From Ariolimax columbianus (lineage: Eukaryota > Mollusca > Gastropoda > Stylommatophora > Arionidae), in NCBI GenBank assembly GCA_036924085.1, contig JAVGWX010000004.1, positions 16,457,454 to 16,521,453 on the forward strand: DNA of 64,000 nt, read 5' to 3'. Each line of letters opens with the position of its first letter. The first letter of the stretch is position 1. The notes below the pieces were generated by a model that saw only the letters and a list, made by a program, of their open reading frames with translations, was not told where the DNA came from and made no database searches. Below, piece by piece: positions 55,360 through 64,000 of the stretch. The translations under genes and the position numbers were made by a program.

Positions 55360-56145
55360 TTGTCTAATTTCTTTCGTCTTTTCTCTTAACATGCCGATTC
55401 AACCATTTGTACATGCTATTGGTGTTATATATATATACATCTTTATTATACCGTCCATAAATCATTTATAAATCGCAAATAAATCTTTTATAAGGCACCC
55501 ATATATCAATTATAAACATAATATACATCCACCCTAGGATCCAGACAAAGGGGTAACTGCCGAAATGATAGTTTTACAACATCTATTTATGCATACTCTT
55601 AAAAAGGATTCCATGCTGTTTCAAGGGTTCCCCCTCCCTCCCCCACCCCACCACAAATTAATAAATACATTTTAAAATTCGATGAAAAGCAAACTTATTA
55701 TGAAGCCATACAATGACGTCAAACAAATTATTTTATATGTATATAATATACACATACACGGCTATTATTCACATACACATATACACACACAATCATTTAA
55801 CATACAGACCATGCATTTGTTCTTACGAAGTTGCAGATATTTACATTTTCGTTTTTTTACTAGCATATTGTATCTATCTTAATATCTGGGATAAGGCTTA
55901 ACTACCGCACTAACAATATTTTGTCGATTGATTCAGAAGTGAGTTGATCCAGATAGACACAAACAATTTACAAAGATTTCACCATCATTTGTAATGCATA
56001 GTGGCGCTGAAGACTCTAATTCTCTCAACAGCCCACATCTGTTCGAGTTCCTTACTTCTTACATACCTTGCTTTCTCAGTCATTCTGTGACGTAATCCCA
56101 CCTCTTTCTTCAATATCTTCGGTGGCTTCCCTTGCACCTGACTCA
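55360..56145. other. No gene recognised
   Basis: AT-rich spacer. Confidence 0.5.
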
Positions 56146-56150
56146 GCTCT

Positions 56151-56170
56151 CCCCCCCCCCCCCCCCCCCC
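56151..56170. repeat. Poly-C tract
   Basis: 20 C in a row; the length is likely unreliable. Confidence 0.95.
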
Positions 56171-56174
56171 ATTT

Positions 56175-56835
56175 CCACAAGTTTATCTGGCTCTCCTTCA
56201 TAAGTTAAACATACATTGAATTATGTTGTCTACATATGTAATTTAGGTGAATACTTTTCTGTTCATATTGCATTTTTGTAGTTTTTTGTTGTTGTTGTTG
56301 TTATGTGCTCATCCTGATAGTTTTTCGAACTGTCCATAGTGCGCGTATTAATCTCTTCACACAGCCGTCACATAACTGTCACAGCAAATAGTTAATGTTG
56401 GTTTATTCATTGCTCAAATTTAACAACTACATAGCGACATTGGTTCTGTATAACGTGGCTTGACTCACTGGAAATTTAGAACGTTAATCTTTTAGTTCCT
56501 GCATAATGTAGTTTTGCTGCTCTATATAATGTGTATCTTATAGTATATGTTTAGTTGCAACGTTAGATGTCTTTGAAGAATACTTACTTCTTTCATTTGC
56601 TTGTCCGTTATTTTTACATTCCATGCTTCGAAGTGTTTCTTTAACACAGTTAATGCATTTTTTTCTGGAGTTTATTTTTGCTTTGAATTCCGGCTGCCAG
56701 GTGTTACAGGGTTATGATCCTGGTAGTTTTCGAGGCATTGCTGTTAATATGTTGTAACTATTAATGAATGTATATATCTTCAATTAGGAAACTCCGTGTC
56801 GTGTGTTTGTTTTATACGTCGTAGGAGCATCTGGA
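56175..56835. other. No gene recognised
   Basis: AT-rich spacer with a short (GTT)n at about 56285-56302. Confidence 0.5.
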
Positions 56836-56839
56836 TAGC

Positions 56840-56980
56840 GAAGTAATAAACCATTTGCGTCTTACGACAAAGTATTAGGCTCAAGTCCTCGTTACTAATA
56901 CGCTATGGTCGACTTAGCTGTAAATGGTTGCCTAGTTACTATAGCAACTAAATGACGGAAAGGTGCTGTATAAACACGAA
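56840..56980 (+). mobile_element. SINE-II-like head
   Basis: A tRNA-like head (tagcgaagtaataaaccatt, then ggctcaagtcctc as B box) is followed by tggtcgacttagctgtaaat, the segment after the head in SINE-II. The distal body and the tctaacac end are not seen, so the copy is truncated or divergent. Confidence 0.5.
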
Positions 56981-56984
56981 GTAT

Positions 56985-57445
56985 AAAGCCAAGAATGATG
57001 TCAGTTTCACTGTTCATCCACAAAATAAACCTGTGAATGACTTACACGCCAGCAAACAATCGTCAGTTGGAAAAAGCAACACTGATCCAGGTACATGCCA
57101 AATGTAATAACAGAGGCAATGAGGGATATAAGCGGTAATTCCGTTAGTGCCTTTGTGCGTTTTCAAATTGGGTCAATATCACTGTAATAGAAGGCTTCAA
57201 TGACCGTACAGAGAAAAAACAGTTCATTTCCTTAATCGTATTGAGGAACGTTCAGTGACAATTCGATAGAGCGGGAAAACAATAGAGAAGCGATTATACG
57301 TTTGCTAAGCATGGTCTAATGATAACAAATATATATTTCCGCCACCGATAAAAGTCGTATCAGAACATGATACAGATAAAAAAAAAACAGATTTAACATC
57401 CAACATTGATTATGTATTAACGCACAAACAGTTAAGTGAACAAAA
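56985..57445. other. No gene recognised
   Basis: AT-rich spacer. Confidence 0.5.
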
Positions 57446-57449
57446 CCAT

Positions 57450-58440
57450 AGAATGCAAAAAGAAACTTCTCACGACCTTCATTGATCAAGAAAAAGCATT
57501 TGAAAAGGTAACCCGATGTAGGCTATATTAGATAATGGATGAATATGGTGTGGAGGGTCAACTACTGGATGCCATTTGTGCCTTGTATGGAAACAGTGAA
57601 TGTGCAGTACGAACGATGGTTGGTATGACACATTGGTTTCCAGTGCTGAGTGGTGTACGACAGGGGTGTATTCTTTCTTCACTTTTGTTAACAATTTACA
57701 TTTGTACATTTCCACAATTGACTGACCCTCATGAAGAATTTCTAAATGACCTATTGTTTGCCGATCATCAGGTGATCTTTTACCAAAAGGGAGAAGACCA
57801 ACAAAACCACTATCTGCATTTCTCTTGTAACGAATAGGACATGAAGATCAACTGAGGAAAGACATAGACTATGTTGACATCAAGAGAAGTTTCCTTTTCA
57901 GTGACGTTGGTATCAAGCAAGTACAGGAGTTCAAATACCTAGGTAGTATGTTCACTGAAGATGGCATAATGGACAGAGAGATTGCACATATCATTCAGAA
58001 GGCGAACAGTGTCTACTATCAACATACGCCGATTTTGAAACACCCTGGAGTGCTCCTTTCAACTAAGACAAGGCTGATAAATATACTATTTATTCTTACA
58101 TTGTGTTACAAATGGTAATCTTGTTATTTACTAGAAACACATACAAGTAAGATCCAGAGCGATTAAGATGCGCTGTGTGAGAAGTGCAGACGGAAAGACA
58201 ATCAGTGACCGAATCCGCAACACCACTCTGAGACAGAAAGTGGGGACAACCCCAGTTAAAGAACATTAACTCCCAACAAATCCAGTGGTTTGGTGATTTA
58301 GTGAGAGGGCAGTATGACCTGCCTGCATCAAGCAAACGGCAGGTCACCTCTACACTAGCAAAGGGAAAACCTCGGCATTGGTGGATCTATACAACATCTG
58401 CTAGTAGAAATAATGCAAAAAACCATTATACAGATGGAAG
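57450..58440 (+). pseudogene. LINE H remnant: RT core to C-terminus
   Basis: Plus-strand. KKKLLTTFIDQEKAFEKVTR (motif A), then a stop, then an open 100 codons with MDEYGVEGQLLDAICALYG, SGVRQGCILSSLLLTIYI and NDLLFADHQVIF, the catalytic FADD box with the second Asp changed to His. After frameshifts follow QVQEFKYLGSMFTEDGIMDRE, STKTRLINILF, IKMRCVRSADGKTISDRIRN and QQIQWF-like sequence. Domain order is intact but the copy is 5'-truncated, and the catalytic substitution alone would inactivate it. Confidence 0.82.
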
Positions 58441-58489
58441 CCACTAATCGTCACAAATGTAACAAAATTTGAAGAGTAAAGTATCAGAA

Positions 58490-59300
58490 AAAAATGTCCT
58501 AGAATGACAACGGTTTTTAAAAGATTGTAAATATAAACTGAAGACACAAACAGCGGAAGGAAATTAATTCTTTAAAATAACCATGTCCGATATACTTAAT
58601 AAAACATGTAGAAAAAAACAATACAACGAAATACATACATTCAGCATTGTGAAATGATGAATCTAAAGAAAATAAATACATACTGAAAAGGAAAGCATCA
58701 ATACAGGGCCAACGTCCAAACCGTATGAAGATTGCATTACTTATCAAATAACACTATGAAATACAAACAAGTAATCATAGTCGCTAAAGACAAATTAGGC
58801 CACAAACGCACATGAGAACATCTAATTCACATATGCAAAGATCGGCCAATGGTAGAGTTTTAAAAACATATTTTACAGCAATAAAGTTGTGAGATGATGG
58901 CTTCAATGCTACTTTAGTCATTAATGACGAAATCAATCCTCAATATTTAACTAGCATGTCAATGATAGGGTAATGGGAAAAGTATTTCCACAACTATTTA
59001 ATCCCAACAGCCACTCAGTGGGAAGAAATATTTATCTCAAGTAGCAAAATGCAATTGGAACCTTGTTATATTGATTTAAGAAATAGAAAAATATATAATG
59101 AACAGCTCTGGAAATAAGTCAACTTGTATGGGCAGTATAACAATCGAAGTAATTAAAACGTATGGGAAGAGAGATCTAAAGTGACTGGAGAGAATCTTTA
59201 CAGGTACATGGACAAAAAGTGTGCTCCACGCAATTAGTAACACGTCGCAATAATAACACCTTGACAAAAAATGCAAAAACAATGAACTGTGAAACATAGA
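58490..59300. other. No gene recognised
   Basis: AT-rich spacer. Confidence 0.5.
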
Positions 59301-59305
59301 AAGTG

Positions 59306-59725
<420 letters not shown>

Positions 59726-59729
59726 AAGT

Positions 59730-60420
59730 ATTACGTGAAAAATGTATGTGCATATACTTGAACACACAAGACCAATCATTGAACCTCCTTGATAAAAGCT
59801 CATTTTTAATTCCATAAGGAGTACAATGAAAACTGTTCAATAATGTTAGGCAATATCAGTATATGCATACAAATGTAATAAGAACCACTAATGTTTTCAG
59901 AATTGCTATTACAAATACCACAACATTTCAACAGAGGCATGTGCGCTTTTATCGTTGATAGTCAATATTTACAAGGGCAAATTAACAGAAGACTGCAACA
60001 TTGTATCAACATAATTTGAATTCCAGAGTGAAAGACAAGAAGTAAATTCATTACTTGAACACCATTTGATCCCGCTATCAAATCGTATTACTCTAGGACG
60101 AAGATATACTTCAACATCATGTGAATACATTTGACATAACATGTGGGAGGTTCAATGTAAAGATCACTACACTGAAGACGGAAAAGTTTGACAGATAGCA
60201 GCATAACAAGTCCACTAAACATATTTTACAATATCAAACTTCAACAGGCAAAATAGTTACAAAATCATACAAGTATTTCTTTGCAGCATATGCACGCTTG
60301 ATGGAAACATTGAAACTAGATTTCTGGAAGCTTCTGCTGTGACTTAGCGACTATTACGAGTACTTGACACAGGCCCATCAGTTTGACAAGAGAACAACAA
60401 CGGATCAATGTATATTTATA
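59730..60420. other. No gene recognised
   Basis: AT-rich spacer. Confidence 0.5.
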
Positions 60421-60610
60421 CTAATTGTGTGCTTGTCTAATACGGTCCTTATTCAGCGTGTAGGATAAGAAAATTAGAACGTGTGAAATGAAATGTCTAA
60501 GAAAAATCATTGTTGGTACTACGAGATAAGAAGCAGAAATGATGCCGTTGGAAGTAAAGTGAATGCATATCAAGAAGGGAAGGAAGACTAACGTCTGGTA
60601 ATGCAAAACA

Positions 60611-60725
60611 TACTGATCAGGTTTGTTAGTCAGTGTTAGGCAAAATATACTGATCAGGTTTGTTAGTCAGTGTTAGGCAAAATATACTGATCAGGTTTGT
60701 TAGTCAGTGTTAGGCAAAATATACT
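60611..60725. repeat. 37-bp tandem repeat, 3 copies
   Basis: The unit is tactgatcaggtttgttagt, then cagtgttaggcaaaata. It starts at 60611, 60648 and 60685, nearly identical. Confidence 0.9.
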
Positions 60726-60744
60726 GGCCAAGACCCTCATATTA

Positions 60745-60965
60745 GCTTCCTCGTAGTCCTTCATGGAAACGAGCTGTTTTTATGGCAGCTTTGCTAACAA
60801 GGTGGGGAATCGACATGATCCCCGAAGTAGTGAGCGACACGCAGATGAAGCCAAGCATAGCACAACTGCCTGGAGAACCCTGGTCCACCTACATCAGCAC
60901 GATTTGGATGTGAGGAAGCTATGACAGCACGCTAATTAACGTCCTTTTCAGGACGCAGAAAATAA
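60745..60965 (+). repeat. Dispersed repeat R2, copy 3 (longest)
   Basis: It runs from ttagcttcctcgtagtcctt to cgtccttttcaggacgcag, with catgatccccgaagtagtga in the middle. It covers everything seen in the other two copies. Confidence 0.7.
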
Positions 60966-61439
60966 TAATCTGAATCATTGAAGGCATTCAACAATATATG
61001 AAGAAAGAAAACAATCGCTCAATCATCTCATTGGTACACAGCCTGGTCAGCAACTACTGTACACTTACAAAACAAGAATATCTGGCTATATGACACGGAG
61101 AACATCATATGGCTGATGGATAGATGACATAACAGATACGTACTTATAACAGTAGATATAATACACAGCCCAAGAGAGGCAACTTAAGCTCCATTCTGCG
61201 CTCAATCGCGCAGGTGGACGGAACAGTAGGTAAGTAAGGATTATCGTTCTTGCTTTGGCTTTGTCTTGATATTCTGCTGACGCACGCGATTTTACATGAA
61301 TAGTATTTAACTGCCATACTTTTTCTGACAGTTTTTATGACTCACAAGGAGTGCCACCATTAGCATCTGCTTGTTACGCCTGTCTTACTGTTCGCGTGCT
61401 GCTGCCGTCCTATGAAAGTTAAACGTTATCCAGCAGTTG

Positions 61440-61690
61440 CACGGATCAAGTAGTTTACCTTTCCACAACTGTAGTCATGACCAGAGAGTCTGCAGAATAG
61501 CTGTAGTGCACACACAGCAAATATCATGTGTTCGATCCACGTTATCATTACGGCTCAGTCGACCCAGCAGTAAATCGTATTTCGCTTTCGGTTGTGGAAG
61601 AGTTGGTAGTGAGAAAGGAAACTGGTCAACCCACATCACGAAAAGCGGAAATGTAGTTCAATGAAATATCTAACACTTCATCACTGACAA
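61440..61690 (+). mobile_element. SINE-II copy 5
   Basis: A B-box-like tgtgttcgatccacg (61530-61544) is followed by tcgacccagcagtaaatcg, a gaaactggtcaaccc block and the family end atatctaacacttcatcac. The A-box region is worn. Confidence 0.7.
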
Positions 61691-61694
61691 CGGA

Positions 61695-62440
61695 GTCTGG
61701 TTTGTGACAACCATTTCCTAATCACCAACCACCGATTCCCGTAAACTTTCTATAATAACTACTAGACATCACTAAGGTATAGTGAGGAACACAGTTTCAC
61801 ATACATAGTTATTTAATTCTCATTTACCTTAAATCCTTAAAATAACACACATCACTTATTAAGAAAGTCAAACCTTGTGAATGCATATAAATATCACTGA
61901 AACCTAAAATGCATGCAAAATAGACTTAAACTATATAAACTTATTGTTACATGCTTTTATGCCTCTTTCACAATTGTGAATATAAATTGTTTATACAAAG
62001 TACTTATCTTTCCTGGACTCTTCCGAATGACCAGACAATACACGTGATTGTTATAAGAATTGAAACAGTCGGCAGTGAAAACACGATATAGCACATGCTA
62101 CGCATCATTTTCCAAGTGTCTGCTCACTCACAACGTCTAGTGATGAATGAAGCCAATACTTCAAGACGTACTTCTCCAAATGTAAAGTATACACAAAATA
62201 TTTATGAATTTGTATAGTTAAGAAGAATGCCTTAGTGGCTGTGAAAGTGCGGTTATATCGCCTTCTTCTCGGCAAATGTCAAGATTTCGCTTCTCGGTAG
62301 GCGTACGCCCCAGTCTACCGAAATATAAATATATATCCTAATTAATGTTATCGAAGTCAATGCAACGAAACGAGGAAGGACATTTAGCACACTACTTCAC
62401 AAAAAGGTTAGAGTGTACAATGAATTTTTGAATATTTTAT
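61695..62440. other. No gene recognised
   Basis: AT-rich spacer. Confidence 0.5.
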
Positions 62441-62489
62441 ATCCAACGGCAGTGTCTGATAGTACAGTGACATCCACTTTAATTGTCCT

Positions 62490-63170
62490 ATACTGTCTGA
62501 CTCTAACTAGGGCGGTCTTCGATTGGAACCCTACTGCACCATATTCTATCAGACTAACTAGAGCGGACTTCACTTGAGTGGAACCCTACGGTATCCTATT
62601 CTTTCTGACTCTAACTGGGACGGTTTTCCCTCGAGTGGAACCCTACTGTATCCTTTTCTTTCTGACTCTAACTAGGGCGGTCTTCGAGTGGAACCCTACT
62701 GTATTATATTCTGTCTGACTATAACTAGGGCGGTTTTCCCTCTAGTGGAACCCTACTGTATCATATTATGTCTGACTCTAACTAGGACGGTCTTCACACG
62801 AGTGGAACCCTACTGTATCATATTCTATCAGACTAACTAGGACGGTCTTCACTCGAGTGGAACTCTACTGTATCATATTCTGTCAGACTTGATCATATGT
62901 TGTTTGTCTGAGTAGGGTTTCTTCCACTCGAGTAGAACCCTACAGTACCATATTCTGTCAGACTTGATCATCATATGTTGTTTGTCTGAGTAGGGTTTCT
63001 TCCAGTCGAGTAGAACCCTACAGTACCATATTCTGTCAGACTTGATCATCATATGTTGTTTGTCTGAGTAGGGTTTCTTCCACTCGAACCCTACAGTACC
63101 ATATTCTGTCAGACTTGATCATATGTTGTTTGTCTGAGTAGAGTTTCTTCCACTAGAGTAGAACGAGTAT
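62490..63170. repeat. Two-phase minisatellite (53-57 bp x 7, then 68-78 bp x 4)
   Basis: First-phase units: tgtctgactctaactagggc, then gagtggaaccctactgtatc. Second-phase units: tgtcagacttgatcatcata, then a gtagggtttcttcc...aaccctac block. Both phases share the gtggaaccctac and catattctgtc words. The second-phase unit holds an inverted repeat (GTAGGGTT / AACCCTAC) around a palindromic ACTCGAGT. Confidence 0.9.
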
Positions 63171-63179
63171 GGTTAGTGC

Positions 63180-64000
63180 TAGATTTCAAGCGTGTCGTAA
63201 TCTGCCGCAAAAGAGGTGGTATATGCACTGATGTAGCAGCATTTTCATGTAAAACCATTGCTACAGCAGTCGTCACTGCAGGTGATTGGATGCGTGCGTC
63301 ATGTAATGCGCCCACCTGCAGTGCTAGTTTATGTTAACCGTCGAGTAAAAAGGAGAAGTGATTAATGACTATAATGACAATAGCTCAGAGAAATGTCAAC
63401 GCCATGTTGGATAAGAAAGAACAAAATACGATCTTTCAGGCCAATAAAATGCTAAAAGAACCTACATGAATGAATGATTGTTGTCATCGGAAGCATTGGG
63501 TTTGCAAAACAGTTTATTATGTTATAGGTATAGAATAACAAAGGGGAAGTATCATCAAGTATAATATCTGATACAGCAGAATGCATTCCCCTTGGTGCAC
63601 AACTGCCATGATAAGGGGCCTTTCCTGATGTATTTGTGAACATTTATAGCACAAATAAATGAAAATCGTAGGGTGTTAAATAATATCAAGATGAATCTTG
63701 AAAGTTGAAAATAGAACACAACATTAACGAGAAGTTTAAAATCGTACTGAACCCTGATAAAAGGGTATGAGACAATAGAGGGTGCACATGATCAAAGAGA
63801 TACAACAGAAAGGTATGTCTACAAATAGCGAAATGAGATAATTCCCAAGTGTAGAGCGACTCAAGAACAAACGGATTACATATTTTAATTTATCAAAAAT
63901 TGATGGAAACATAAATAAACAATCCCCAAATACAAATAGGTAAAGAGATAAGAGATAACTGCTGCAAATAAATTCAGAACTGCGGGTAGCCGATAGAGCA
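63180..64000. other. No gene recognised
   Basis: AT-rich spacer to the window end. Confidence 0.5.

Larger units (their letters stand above)
60460..61240 (+). mobile_element. LINE L remnant, interrupted by R2 and a tandem repeat
   Basis: Plus-strand CEMKCLRKIIVGTTR (60505-60545) is the C-terminal block seen in LINE J (MKCLKKIIGVTR). After a tandem repeat and the R2 copy, the terminal residues of the same family reappear at about 61110-61240 (an IDDI-like segment, then caacttaagctccattctgc and caggtggacggaac), followed by a short gtaagtaag tail. That the two parts are one element is inferred from order and orientation. Confidence 0.55.

Overview
The window is eukaryotic, AT-rich, repeat-dominated non-genic DNA. 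There are no operons, no clear host gene and no long intron-free host ORF. The mix of many APE-type non-LTR retrotransposon (LINE) families, tRNA-headed SINEs, a D34D-type mariner, and abundant microsatellites and minisatellites points to an invertebrate animal. A mollusc, probably a gastropod, is my best inference, but no single-copy marker here proves it.

Layout. 1-6.6 kb: simple repeats, one dispersed-repeat copy, one SINE and one possible coding fragment of unknown identity (about 3.3-3.8 kb). 6.6-14.4 kb: a LINE cluster. A minus-strand LINE (E) is interrupted by two RNase H-bearing LINEs of one family, A and B. A sits between 140-bp direct repeats of E sequence; B sits between 11-14-bp direct repeats. 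Another LINE (F) lies downstream of E, and a plus-strand LINE (D) abuts the 5' end of E head to head. 14.5-22 kb: LINE remnants, SINEs and minisatellites. 22-30.4 kb: mostly minisatellites, plus one CpG-containing stretch with promoter-like motifs. 30.4-35.4 kb: a SINE-like repeat, an internally deleted LINE and CA-rich DNA. 34-41 kb: a run of minisatellites with 44-, 44-, 25-, 72- and 34/135-bp units and a SINE with a target-site duplication. 41.07-43.69 kb: a mariner with recognisable terminal inverted repeats, its transposase tail split by a 5'-truncated LINE (C) flanked by a perfect 13-bp duplication. 45.0-48.9 kb: the most complete LINE (G), with endonuclease, RT and a partly deleted RNase H. 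50-54.5 kb: LINE and SINE fragments and a 2.2-kb composite satellite. 55-64 kb: LINE H, LINE L, SINEs, a GATA block and a hairpin-bearing minisatellite.

All recognisable coding sequence belongs to mobile elements and nearly all of it is broken by stops, frameshifts or truncation. The transposons give a relative history: E predates A and B, and the mariner predates C. B and C are the least damaged copies. LINE 3' ends carry family-specific short-repeat tails (GAA, ATG, GATA or GTAA type), and some microsatellites start exactly at those tails. I see no new cellular system. The most notable structures are the nested insertions with readable target duplications, the 140-bp duplication, the SINE/LINE shared 3' ends, and the open-frame minisatellites.
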